Source: an uncultured Porphyromonas sp. (GTDB taxonomy: Bacteria; Bacteroidota; Bacteroidia; Bacteroidales; Porphyromonadaceae). Taken from it: 20,503 nucleotides of DNA. The notes beneath the pieces were generated by a model, which searched no databases, was not told the DNA's origin, and was given only the letters and a program-made list of their open reading frames with translations. The translations under genes and the position numbers were made by a program. The stretch lies in contig UQDF01000042.1 in NCBI GenBank assembly GCA_900539765.1, forward strand, positions 1-20,503. Direction: 5' to 3'. Positions 13,456 through 20,503 of this stretch are shown piece after piece (positions within the stretch are counted from its first letter, which is position 1; every line of letters begins with the position of its first letter).

Positions 13456-14199
13456 TCAGGCGAGGTCGAAGGTGTGCCACGAGCCGTGCCAGAGGTCGAT
13501 GGTGAGGAGCTTGCCGAGAAGGGCGGGCGTCTGCCCTAAGGCTAGCTGGAGCGTTTGGCTCGCTTGGATACTGCCGATGACACCGGCGGTGGCGCCGATG
13601 ACGCCTGGTGGTACGGTCTTCTCTGCGCTGTGCGGCTCGCTGTACAGGTCGCGGTAGCGTAGACTACTGGAGGGCGCAAAGATGGTACATTGTCCCCGCC
13701 ACCCCTCGATGGCTCCATGGACGAAGGGCTTGGCAGTGCTGCGGGTGTAGTCGTCTAGGAGGTAGCGTGTGGAGTAGTTGTCCGTAGCGTCGACGATGAT
13801 CTGGTAGTCGGCCAGTAGGGTCTCCACATTGGTCTCATTGAGTCGCTCGGTGATCGCTTCGATCTGAAGGGTACTATTGAGTGCGGTGAGACGCTTTTGC
13901 GCTTGGAAGGCTTTGGGCTGTGCGAGGTCGGACTCACAGTAGAGGATCTGACGCTGGAGGTTGGAGGGGGAGACGACATCGCAATCAATGATAGCGATGC
14001 GCCCGATGCCTGCTGCCGTAAGGTAGTAGAGTAGGGGAGCTCCCAAGCCCCCAGCGCCAACGACTGCCACGCTCGTCTGAGCGAGTAGTCGCTGACCCTC
14101 GGGACCTATCTCGGGGAGCTGTAGCTGACGCGCATATCGTGCGCAGTCAGTGATGCCCGTGTTGCCAGTGCTGTTTTGGGGCGTGCGAGTTACATCCAC
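13456..14199 (-). CDS. thiF: ThiS adenylyltransferase ThiF (zinc-cysteine-free subtype)
   Basis: ThiF activates the C-terminal glycine of ThiS with ATP so that sulfur can be loaded for thiazole synthesis. The 247-residue E1-like protein has RYARQLQLPEIG (21-32), the nucleotide loop GAGGLGAP, DCDVVSPSNLQRQ with the catalytic arginines, and DATDNYSTRYLLDD. The CxxC zinc knuckles of E. coli ThiF/MoeB are absent: the usual CYRC position reads RYRD, and the position of the E. coli catalytic cysteine region reads HSAEKTVPP. The best start is a GTG at 14199 that overlaps the thiH stop by 10 bases; no in-frame ATG exists before the E1 core. It is the last gene of the operon. Confidence 0.92.
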   Translation of the reverse strand: MDVTRTPQNSTGNTGITDCARYARQLQLPEIGPEGQRLLAQTSVAVVGAGGLGAPLLYYLTAAGIGRIAIIDCDVVSPSNLQRQILYCESDLAQPKAFQAQKRLTALNSTLQIEAITERLNETNVETLLADYQIIVDATDNYSTRYLLDDYTRSTAKPFVHGAIEGWRGQCTIFAPSSSLRYRDLYSEPHSAEKTVPPGVIGATAGVIGSIQASQTLQLALGQTPALLGKLLTIDLWHGSWHTFDLA

Positions 14200-15296
14200 T
14201 GGTCCCAGTCTTTCCAGATGACTTCGTATCCCTGAGCTTTGATAGCAGCGATCATCTCTTCGGGAGAGCGTGAGTCGTTGATAGAGAATTGCTCTAGCTC
14301 GGGATTGGGATTGACATAACCGCCAGGCTGTGTGCTACTGCCAGCACTCATAGAGTTGGCGCCGATGCGTACGGCCATATCTCTGAAGGCACTGCTCTCG
14401 CGTGTGGATAGGGAGATCTCGACCTCGGGGTCGAAGATGCGGTAAGCGCAGATGAGCTGTACCATCTGACGGTCGTTGATCGGGTCTGCGGGCATGTAGG
14501 AACCTACGTGCGGACGCAGACGGGGTAGCGAGATAGAGTACTTGGTCTGCCAGTGGTGGCTCTCAAGATAGTCTAGGTGTAGTGCGGTAAAGAAAGCGTC
14601 CGTGCGCCAGTTGTCTAGTCCTAGGAGGGCACCGATACCGACCTTGCGAAAGCCTGCCTCGGCGGCTCTGTCGGGTGTCTCTAGGCGGAAGCGGTAGTTG
14701 GCCTTGAGCCCCTTGGGGTGAAAGCGTGGGTAGCTCTCCTCGTTGTAAGTCTCCTGATAGACACAGACGTAGTGTGCGCCCGCCTCGACGAGAACTTTGT
14801 AGTCCTCGACAGACATAGGCTGTACCTCGATGGATATTTGCGCGAACATGGGGCGGATAAGCTCGATGACCTGACGGTAGTACTCAACGCCAGCATGCTT
14901 GGGCGACTCACCAGCCACGAGGAGGATATGGGTGAAGCCCATATCGGCAATAGCTTTTGCCTCAGCCTGCACCTCCTCCATAGTGAGTACCTTGCGAACG
15001 ATGTCGTTCTCCTGATTGAATCCACAGTAGACGCAGTGGTTGTGGCAATAGTTAGAGAGGTAGAGAGGCTCATACATACGTATGGTCTTGCCAAAGCGCT
15101 CGATGCTGAGCTGCTGCGCTTTGGTCGCCATAGCATCTAGATAAGCATCTCCCGCAGGAGAGATGAGTGCCTTGAAGTCGCGTAGCGTAGGCGTGGCTGT
15201 GGCGATGGCGTGCTCTACATCTTGAGCAGTAAAGGTGTCAAACTCAGCACATTCCTGCTCCCAATTGTACTGCTGCTTATAATCGTAGAATGTCAT
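14190..15296 (-). CDS. thiH: 2-iminoacetate synthase ThiH
   Basis: ThiH is a radical SAM enzyme that cleaves tyrosine to dehydroglycine (2-iminoacetate) and p-cresol, giving the C-N unit of the thiazole under anaerobic conditions. The 368-residue protein has CxxxCxxC at Cys84, Cys88 and Cys91 (NYCHNHCVYCGF), binding the 4Fe-4S cluster. The GES at about 129-131 fits SAM binding, and the C-terminal biotin/thiamin-associated region contains SMSAGSSTQPGGY. The start overlaps the thiG stop by one base and the end overlaps thiF, so the three genes are translationally linked. Use of ThiH rather than the oxygen-dependent ThiO fits an anaerobe. Confidence 0.97.
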   Translation of the reverse strand: MTFYDYKQQYNWEQECAEFDTFTAQDVEHAIATATPTLRDFKALISPAGDAYLDAMATKAQQLSIERFGKTIRMYEPLYLSNYCHNHCVYCGFNQENDIVRKVLTMEEVQAEAKAIADMGFTHILLVAGESPKHAGVEYYRQVIELIRPMFAQISIEVQPMSVEDYKVLVEAGAHYVCVYQETYNEESYPRFHPKGLKANYRFRLETPDRAAEAGFRKVGIGALLGLDNWRTDAFFTALHLDYLESHHWQTKYSISLPRLRPHVGSYMPADPINDRQMVQLICAYRIFDPEVEISLSTRESSAFRDMAVRIGANSMSAGSSTQPGGYVNPNPELEQFSINDSRSPEEMIAAIKAQGYEVIWKDWDQWM

Positions 15297-16078
15297 TAGT
15301 CAAAGAATCCTTGGAGTGGTGAAGTGGCGGTGGCGGTCATATCGGTGGCGGGCTGATGCAGACCCATCTCGTAAGCTGAGCGACCAGCCTCGACAGCTTT
15401 TCTAAAGGCGGTGGCCATAGCTACTGGGTCGGCAGCGGTAGAGATAGCGGTATTGACGAGTACCGCATCGGCACCTAGCTCCATAGCTTCGGCAGCGTGT
15501 GAGGGGCGACCGATACCAGCGTCTACAACTACGGGAACGGTACTCTCGGCGATGATGATACGTAGCATATCTCTCGTGGTGAGTCCCATATTGCTACCGA
15601 TTGGCGCACCTAGGGGCATGACGCAAGGTGCACCGACCTCCTCGAGTCGCTTACAGAGTACGGGGTCTGCCTGTATGTATGGCATGACGATGAAGCCCTC
15701 CTTAACGAGCTGCTCGGTGGCGCGGAGTGTCTCCATAGCATCGGGGAGGAGGTACTTGGGATCGGGGTGTACCTCTAGTTTAATCCAGTTGGTCTGTAGC
15801 GCCTCACGGGCTAGCTGTGCTGCATAGATCGCCTCGTCGGCAGTGCGTGCGCCAGAGGTATTAGGTAGGATGATGACATTGGGGCGTGTGATGCTCTCAA
15901 TGAGTGTATCGTGGAGGCCTGCAGAGGTCTCTACTCGGCGAAGCGCGACGGTGATAAGCTCGCTGCCAGAGGCGTCTAGCGCGTCTGACATAAGTTGATT
16001 GTTGGCAAATTTGCCAGTTCCGATGAAGAGGCGCGAGGTGAAGTCGTGATCTCCGATTTTCAATGACTTAGTCTGCAT
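15296..16078 (-). CDS. thiG: Thiazole synthase ThiG
   Basis: ThiG is a TIM-barrel enzyme that combines deoxyxylulose 5-phosphate, dehydroglycine and the sulfur carried on ThiS into the thiazole phosphate. The 260-residue length is normal. Lys100 in NWIKLEV is the Schiff-base lysine. NTSGARTADEA (73-83), the GAPIGSN loop and DAGIGRPSHAAEAMELGADAVL-type phosphate-binding segment near the C-terminus are all conserved. It is cytoplasmic and forms a complex with ThiH. It lies 25 bases after the ThiE/ThiD/ThiE gene and overlaps thiH by one base. Confidence 0.97.
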   Translation of the reverse strand: MQTKSLKIGDHDFTSRLFIGTGKFANNQLMSDALDASGSELITVALRRVETSAGLHDTLIESITRPNVIILPNTSGARTADEAIYAAQLAREALQTNWIKLEVHPDPKYLLPDAMETLRATEQLVKEGFIVMPYIQADPVLCKRLEEVGAPCVMPLGAPIGSNMGLTTRDMLRIIIAESTVPVVVDAGIGRPSHAAEAMELGADAVLVNTAISTAADPVAMATAFRKAVEAGRSAYEMGLHQPATDMTATATSPLQGFFD

Positions 16079-16103
16079 GTGTATAGTAGATTAGAATGTA
16101 TGT

Positions 16104-18125
16104 TTATCTTGGATAGTTTGATGTGCCACACTGTAATTGCGATACGGTATGAGCCATATCGGTGGCGTGCTCGATGGCACCACTCACAGCGATGCCGTCA
16201 ATGTCTTCGTTGCCTAAGAGCGTCTCAGCATCTTCTGGCTGTATGCCTCCGATAGCTACGATCTGAGGAGTGGTGTAGCAGCGATCTGTCTCTTGGACTT
16301 GCTGAGCGATCTGCGAGATCCCCTCTAAGCCCAGAATGGGAGCGAGGAGCGCTTTGGTTCGTGTGTCTCGATAGGGACCCACACCGATGTAGTCAATGTC
16401 GGCCACCATGGCACGTGGCAAATCATCGAGACTATTGACTGTATAGCCGATGATGTAGTCGTCACCTAGGGTGCGTCGCGCCTCTTGCGGAGGACAGTCT
16501 CGCTTGCCGAGGTGCACCCCGTCAGCGTCCACAGCGATGGTGGCGATGATGTCGTCATCGATGAGTAAGCAGGCGTTGTAGCGGTCGGTCAGCGTGCGGA
16601 GGCGCAGTCCCATCTCGATGCGCTCTTCGGTGGTCGCCTCCTTGAGTCGTAGCTGCACCCAGCGCCCGCCCGCCTCGAGGTATTGGGACACCTTATTATA
16701 TAGTCTGTCGGGGTCTGACTCATTGGTCACATATTGCAGGGCAAAGTGTGTGTACAGATGCTCCTTCTTTCGATCCTCTCTAAATATCTTGGGACAGAGT
16801 AGCTGTCGCCCAGGGAGGTTTGGTTGCCCCGCAAAGATAGTGGCGAGGTAGTGACAAGCCCGCTGCACAGAGCTTACGAGGCTGTACTCCATAGCCCAGT
16901 AGCTGGCGATCGCTGCGGAGAGCATACAGCCAGTGCCGTGGATCGACTTGTCATAGCGATGCGCATAGCAGGGGTGGATGCCGTCGCTGGTGATCAGATG
17001 GTTGACCACAAGATGTGGCGAAGTGGTATCGTGCCCCCCTTTCAGCAGGATAGCCACACCGTGCTTCTGAGCAATGCGCTGGAGCTTTGCGGGATCGTCT
17101 GTACCAAAGAGTGCTTGAGCCTCAGGGGTGTTGGGCGTGACAAGGCTCACCTCATTCAATAGGGTAGCGAGCTGATCCTGCTCCTCTGTCCAGAGGTGGA
17201 GCTGCGTCTCTTTTGCTGCTGTGGGCTGAAGGATAGGATCCCAAATGATTCGCCTGACGCCCAGCGCCTTCATCTGCGCAACGATCTGCACCGCCTGCTG
17301 TAAGTCCTGCACCATCCCGAGCTTAGCCACGGTGACTGGGTGGTCGGTGAGGAGCGTCGTCAGCGATTCCTGCAGTTGGTCTGACGGCGTAGCGGTAGCG
17401 GAGACGAAGCGGTGCAGGCTCTGTGCCGTGAGCGTAGAGATAACGCTGTAGCACTGCACACTCAGATCATTTGCGATGCGGGTGTCTACGCTGATGCCAG
17501 CTCCCGATGTGGGGTCGTGACCCGCAACGGTCAGGATGGCGGGCGTTTGGTACTGATCCAGACGCTCTTGCCGTTGTTCTTGCGGTTGTGACCAGATGTC
17601 TCCTAGTACGGCGACCCCAGCGTAGCCCGCCTTTGCGACGGTCTCTTGCTGCTCGGGGGTAATGCCCCCAAGAGCGTAGACAGGGTAAGGGAGCTTGAGC
17701 AATTCCTCCCGACAAGAGAGTAAGGCGGGGTTGCCCTGATAGCCCTCCTTGCTAATGCTATCAAAGAGCGGACTGAGCAAGGCGTAGTCTGGTGTGAAGG
17801 GCAGCTCCAGTAGCTCTTGAATCGAATGCGCCCCGACCGCTATCGTCTGGTGAGGAGCGAGAAGGATATCCCTCCACTCCGCCACACGACGATAGGGTAG
17901 GTAGACGCCCGCCACGTCATACTCCGCCAGTAGCGCATAGTGATCACACAGCACGATATGCTGGTGATAGGCGGGCTCTAGACTATCTAAGACCTGTCTA
18001 AAGTCTGTCTCAGAAGCTCCCGGTATGCGCAGGTGTACCTTACAGATGCAACTTCTTACGACATCAATGATATCGCGGGCTACATCTTCTACATACTGAC
18101 GTTCGGGCGGTGTGATGACGATCAT
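16104..18125 (-). CDS. Three-domain thiamin protein: ThiE/TenI-like, ThiD, ThiE
   Basis: The 673-residue protein is a fusion of three units. Residues 1-190 form a TIM-barrel ThiE/TenI-like domain (LSPLFDSISKEGYQGN at 117-132, ALGGI at 151-155). It lacks the QLRxKE and DDD substrate motifs, so its activity is doubtful. Residues 195-450 are ThiD, the HMP/HMP-P kinase: GHDPTSGAGI (202-211), NTPEA, LLKGGH (360-365) and HGTGC with catalytic Cys400. Residues 457-665 are a complete ThiE, thiamin-phosphate synthase: QLRLKE (491-496), DDD (523-525), GVHLGKRD (536-543), GPYRDTRTK (583-591) and IGGI (626-629). Together ThiD and ThiE phosphorylate the pyrimidine and join it to the thiazole. The gene lies 22 bases after thiC. 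I see no frameshift; the fusion reads through cleanly. Confidence 0.92.
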   Translation of the reverse strand: MIVITPPERQYVEDVARDIIDVVRSCICKVHLRIPGASETDFRQVLDSLEPAYHQHIVLCDHYALLAEYDVAGVYLPYRRVAEWRDILLAPHQTIAVGAHSIQELLELPFTPDYALLSPLFDSISKEGYQGNPALLSCREELLKLPYPVYALGGITPEQQETVAKAGYAGVAVLGDIWSQPQEQRQERLDQYQTPAILTVAGHDPTSGAGISVDTRIANDLSVQCYSVISTLTAQSLHRFVSATATPSDQLQESLTTLLTDHPVTVAKLGMVQDLQQAVQIVAQMKALGVRRIIWDPILQPTAAKETQLHLWTEEQDQLATLLNEVSLVTPNTPEAQALFGTDDPAKLQRIAQKHGVAILLKGGHDTTSPHLVVNHLITSDGIHPCYAHRYDKSIHGTGCMLSAAIASYWAMEYSLVSSVQRACHYLATIFAGQPNLPGRQLLCPKIFREDRKKEHLYTHFALQYVTNESDPDRLYNKVSQYLEAGGRWVQLRLKEATTEERIEMGLRLRTLTDRYNACLLIDDDIIATIAVDADGVHLGKRDCPPQEARRTLGDDYIIGYTVNSLDDLPRAMVADIDYIGVGPYRDTRTKALLAPILGLEGISQIAQQVQETDRCYTTPQIVAIGGIQPEDAETLLGNEDIDGIAVSGAIEHATDMAHTVSQLQCGTSNYPR

Positions 18126-18147
18126 GGGGCGACTGGACGGCTAATGA

Positions 18148-19920
18148 TTACTTGTCGTCCTCGATGCGCTTCTGCAGCTGACGACTTGCACGCATCGAGC
18201 AGAAGTGCTCACCACACATCGAGCAGAAGTGAGCCTCTTTGTGTCCCTCAGCGGGTAGCGTCTCATCGTGATACTGAAGCGCGGTCTCGCTGTCGAGTGC
18301 TAGGTGGAACTGATCCTTCCAGCGGAACTCATAGCGCGCCTTGCTCATAGCGTAGTCGCGGTAGTAAGCGCCTGGGTGTCCCTTGGCGAGGTCGGCTGCG
18401 TGAGCTGCTAGCTTGAAGGTGACGACCCCCTCCTTGACATCGTCCTTGTTGGGCAGGCCTAGGTGCTCCTTGCGGGTCACGTAGCAGAGCATCGCTGTGC
18501 CACGCCACGCAATCATAGCACCACCTATGGCACTGGTTATGTGGTCATAGCCTGGGGCAATGTCAGTGACCAACGGGCCGAGCGTGTAGAAAGGCGCTTC
18601 GTTGCAAAGGTCTAGCTGCAAGTCCATATTCTCCTTGATGCGCTGCATAGGCACGTGACCAGGCCCCTCGATGAGAACCTGCACGCAGTGCTTGTCCGCA
18701 ATGCGAGATAGCTCGCCCAGCGTACGTAGCTCGGCAAACTGCGCCTCATCGTTGGCATCGGCGATAGAGCCAGGACGCAAACCGTCACCGATACTGATAC
18801 CTACATCGTAGCGAGCGCAGATCTGACAGATCTCGTCAAAGTGTTCGTAGAGAAAGCTCTCACGCTTGTGCGTCGTACACCAGTTCGCCATGATAGCACC
18901 GCCACGAGAGACAATACCAGTGAGACGCTTCATCGTCAGCGGGATGAACTGCCAGCGCAAGCCAGCATGGATGGTGAAGTAGTCGACACCCTGCTCCGCC
19001 TGCTCGATGAGCGTGTCGCGGTAGAGCTCCCAGGTGAGCTTGTCTGCCTGTCCCTTGACTTTTTCCAAGGCTTGGTATAGTGGCACGGTGCCTACAGGTA
19101 CTGGCGAATTGCGAATGATCCACTCTCTCGTCTCGTGGATGTTGCGTCCCGTGGAGAGGTCCATAATGGTGTCAGCTCCCCAGCGGATAGCCCAGACCGC
19201 CTTCTCGACTTCCTCCTGGATAGAGGAGGTGATGGGTGAGTTGCCAATGTTGGCATTGATCTTGACGAGGAAGTTGCGTCCGATGATCATCGGCTCGCTC
19301 TCGGGGTGGTTGATATTGTTGGGGAGGATAGCTCGTCCAGCAGCAATCTCGTCACGGACGAACTCTGGGGTGATACGCTCTGGGATATTAGCTCCAAAGC
19401 TCTCGCCTAGATGCTGCGGGTACTGCTCTCGGATCTCGTCCATAAGCTGATTCTCACGGATAGCCACATACTCCATCTCGGGGGTGATGATCCCCTGACG
19501 CGCGTAGTATAGCTGCGTGACAGGATGCTCCTCGGTGCCTACGAGCGGCTGGTCGTTGAGATGGGCAAAGCGCAGATGATCTAGCGAAGCGTCTTGTCTC
19601 CGCTTGCGACCATACTCCGAGCTCTGCTCCTTCAGTCTCGTCGTGTCGCCACGCTCCTCAATCCACTGCTGGCGTATCTTAGGTAGTCCTTGGTGCGGAT
19701 CGACATGATAGTCGGGATCGGTGTAGGGACCCGAGGTGTCGTAGACTACGACCGAGCCGTTGTTGTGCCGTACACCCTCCTCATCGATGGTGTCAGAGAG
19801 TGCGATGCGACGCATCGGCACGCGAATGTCGGGGCGAGAGCCAGTGACATATATCTTTGTAGAGCCAGGGAGTGGACCCTGAGAGATGTTTAGATTGTCC
19901 GTTTGATCTTTTTGCTTCAT
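18148..19920 (-). CDS. thiC: Phosphomethylpyrimidine synthase ThiC
   Basis: ThiC is a radical SAM enzyme that rearranges aminoimidazole ribotide into HMP phosphate, the pyrimidine half of thiamin. The 590-residue protein shows the family pattern throughout, including the LMDEIR/NINH region and GPGHVPMQRIKENM in the barrel. The unusual C-terminal cluster motif CxxCxxxxC is at Cys566, Cys569 and Cys574 (FCSMCGEHFCSM). The ATG at 19920 follows thiS by 41 bases. Cytoplasmic; expression should be controlled by the TPP riboswitch upstream of thiS. Confidence 0.98.
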   Translation of the reverse strand: MKQKDQTDNLNISQGPLPGSTKIYVTGSRPDIRVPMRRIALSDTIDEEGVRHNNGSVVVYDTSGPYTDPDYHVDPHQGLPKIRQQWIEERGDTTRLKEQSSEYGRKRRQDASLDHLRFAHLNDQPLVGTEEHPVTQLYYARQGIITPEMEYVAIRENQLMDEIREQYPQHLGESFGANIPERITPEFVRDEIAAGRAILPNNINHPESEPMIIGRNFLVKINANIGNSPITSSIQEEVEKAVWAIRWGADTIMDLSTGRNIHETREWIIRNSPVPVGTVPLYQALEKVKGQADKLTWELYRDTLIEQAEQGVDYFTIHAGLRWQFIPLTMKRLTGIVSRGGAIMANWCTTHKRESFLYEHFDEICQICARYDVGISIGDGLRPGSIADANDEAQFAELRTLGELSRIADKHCVQVLIEGPGHVPMQRIKENMDLQLDLCNEAPFYTLGPLVTDIAPGYDHITSAIGGAMIAWRGTAMLCYVTRKEHLGLPNKDDVKEGVVTFKLAAHAADLAKGHPGAYYRDYAMSKARYEFRWKDQFHLALDSETALQYHDETLPAEGHKEAHFCSMCGEHFCSMRASRQLQKRIEDDK

Positions 19921-19961
19921 AGAGTAAAGAGATTAAGTGTGTTTGGAAGAAGAGGAGTGTT

Positions 19962-20162
19962 TTATCCACCCATCGCTGCGGTAATGATCGTGACGGCATC
20001 ACCCTCACAGAGCTGGTGCGTGGGCCAGGCATCACGTGGTATGACACGATGGTTGACCGCTAGCGCCGTGTGGTCGAGCGTAGCGACGACAGGCGATACC
20101 GCCTCTAGTAGCGAGGTACCTGTAGGCAGGTCGTGTGGAGTCTTATTGATCGTTACTTGCAT
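19962..20162 (-). CDS. thiS: Sulfur carrier protein ThiS
   Basis: This 66-residue ubiquitin-like protein ends in the diagnostic Gly-Gly (TAAMGG). ThiF adenylates this terminus and sulfur is added as a thiocarboxylate, which ThiG uses to make the thiazole. The segments LPTGTSLLEAV and LAVNHRVIPR are typical for ThiS of this length. It is the first gene of the operon. Its ATG lies about 10 bases after the T-run of an intrinsic terminator and shows no Shine-Dalgarno sequence, so termination before it would silence the whole operon. Confidence 0.95.
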   Translation of the reverse strand: MQVTINKTPHDLPTGTSLLEAVSPVVATLDHTALAVNHRVIPRDAWPTHQLCEGDAVTIITAAMGG

Positions 20163-20171
20163 AAGCCATAT

Positions 20172-20221
20172 AAAAAGAAAAAGAGCCTACATACCTTCAT
20201 CAGTCTGGTATGTAAAACTCT
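20172..20221 (-). terminator. Attenuator terminator between TPP aptamer and thiS
   Basis: On the - strand ACATACC (20213-20207 region) pairs with GGTATGT (20195-20189) around an 11-base loop. An outer CTCT/AGAG pair (20221-20218 with 20185-20182) can extend the stem, and a T-rich tract of 11 bases follows (20182-20172). This is a good intrinsic terminator placed just upstream of thiS and downstream of the aptamer, the layout of a transcription-terminating riboswitch. Confidence 0.8.
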
Positions 20222-20302
20222 TAGTGTGTGCTGCCCAGCCAACGAGGCTTGACAAGTAGGGTGTCCCAGTATGAGAGTCTGCACGGTCAGCGTGTAGTCG
20301 TT

Positions 20303-20387
20303 CTCTTTGCCTACGCCAGTATTATCTGGATCAGGTCGAGGGTCTCATCTCAGCCACCATGCAGTCGCACTGTGGCACCCCTAAGAG
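20303..20387 (-). promoter_or_regulatory. TPP riboswitch aptamer (THI element)
   Basis: Read on the - strand, the region contains the conserved THI-box blocks: GGGGTGC, GGCTGAGATGAGACCCT, GACCTGATCCAGATAATACT and GCGTAGGCAAAG. P1 is closed by CTCTT (20387-20383) and AAGAG (20307-20303). CTGAGA and the GATCCAG/GGATAATAC-type segment form the pyrimidine and pyrophosphate pockets. It stands directly ahead of a complete thiamin biosynthesis operon, as expected for feedback control by thiamin pyrophosphate. Confidence 0.97.
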
Positions 20388-20394
20388 TCACCCG

Positions 20395-20425
20395 CAAAGG
20401 TAATGAAAAATATCAGAGTAGACAA
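20395..20425 (-). promoter_or_regulatory. Promoter of the thiamin operon
   Basis: On the - strand TTG (20425-20423), 20 bases, then TACCTTTG (20402-20395) is an exact match to the Bacteroidota consensus. Initiation about 4-7 bases downstream would fall at 20388-20391, so the RNA begins almost exactly with the P1 stem of the riboswitch. Confidence 0.75.
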
Positions 20426-20467
20426 CTCTCGCGCAGCCCCTCGATTTCGCGTACATTCCACCCGCTA

Positions 20468-20503
20468 ATGCAATTTCTCAAGAATGATGTTTTTGATGAC
20501 TTC
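20468..20503 (+). CDS. Possible start of a divergent gene cut by the window edge
   Basis: An ATG at 20468 opens a frame of 12 codons to the window end (MQFLKNDVFDDF). No strong promoter is seen in front of it. The opposite strand is equally open: read from the edge, it ends in TAG at 20467-20465 after 12 codons (EVIKNIILEKLH), which could be the 3' end of a leftward gene. The sequence beyond the window decides between these. Confidence 0.25.
   Translation, partial: MQFLKNDVFDDF

Noticed and set aside
20414..20430. Small dyad AGAGT-agaca-ACTCT over the -33 element of the thi promoter as a repressor operator
   Set aside because: Only 5 bp per arm; the riboswitch already explains regulation, and chance occurrence is likely.
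1..20503. tRNA, rRNA, transposase or phage genes
   Set aside because: No tRNA-like cloverleaf, rRNA segment, transposase motif or phage protein was recognised on either strand.

Overview
The window looks like a chromosomal segment of a Bacteroidales bacterium, most likely an asaccharolytic Porphyromonas-type organism. This is inferred, not proven. Several 5' regions carry the Bacteroidota promoter pattern (TTG, about 19-22 bases, TAnnTTTG). Gene starts show little Shine-Dalgarno signal. The protein set fits the phylum: a DUF4369/TlpA-type lipoprotein, a PorT-like outer-membrane barrel, a class III-like sirtuin, a menaquinone enzyme and a ThiF of the 'RYRDLY' type that lacks zinc cysteines.

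Layout. Positions 117-1995 (+) hold a zinc-ribbon/FHA protein and an L-cysteine desulfidase of the UPF0597 family. A convergent gap at 1996-2166 is filled by a 105-bp dispersed repeat. Positions 2167-10650 are a long, tightly packed leftward gene train. In transcription order it reads: outer-membrane barrel protein, NAD(P)H:quinone-type flavoprotein, FtsE-like ATPase, aspartate kinase, MenA, SufS, RNase HII, Sir2 deacylase, TlpA-like lipoprotein, TadA. Positions 10651-10945 hold a second, inverted copy of the dispersed repeat plus a truncated piece. Positions 10946-11599 (-) encode a nitroreductase with a lipoprotein signal. Positions 11600-12129 have no convincing gene but contain a 21-bp tandem array bracketed by two related hairpins, and the promoter of the next gene. 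Positions 12130-13359 (+) encode a WG-repeat-like lipoprotein, visibly more AT-rich than its neighbours. A 32-bp perfect palindrome separates it from the thiamin operon.

The thiamin operon (20402-13456, leftward) is the clearest functional unit: promoter, TPP riboswitch, attenuator hairpin, thiS, thiC, a three-domain ThiE-like/ThiD/ThiE protein, thiG, thiH, thiF. Together these genes build the thiazole (ThiS, ThiF, ThiG, ThiH) and the pyrimidine (ThiC, ThiD) and join them (ThiE). Expression appears to be cut off by TPP through transcription termination just before thiS. The 5' strand of the aptamer P1 stem is exactly complementary over 8 bases to the strand that begins the terminator, which suggests how the switch works.

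Most genes are ordinary housekeeping functions. The items most worth a second look are the inverted pair of MITE-like repeats, the 21-bp array with its flanking hairpins, the tripartite thiamin protein, and the explicit switching geometry of the riboswitch. I did not find a clear new defence, secretion or mobile system.
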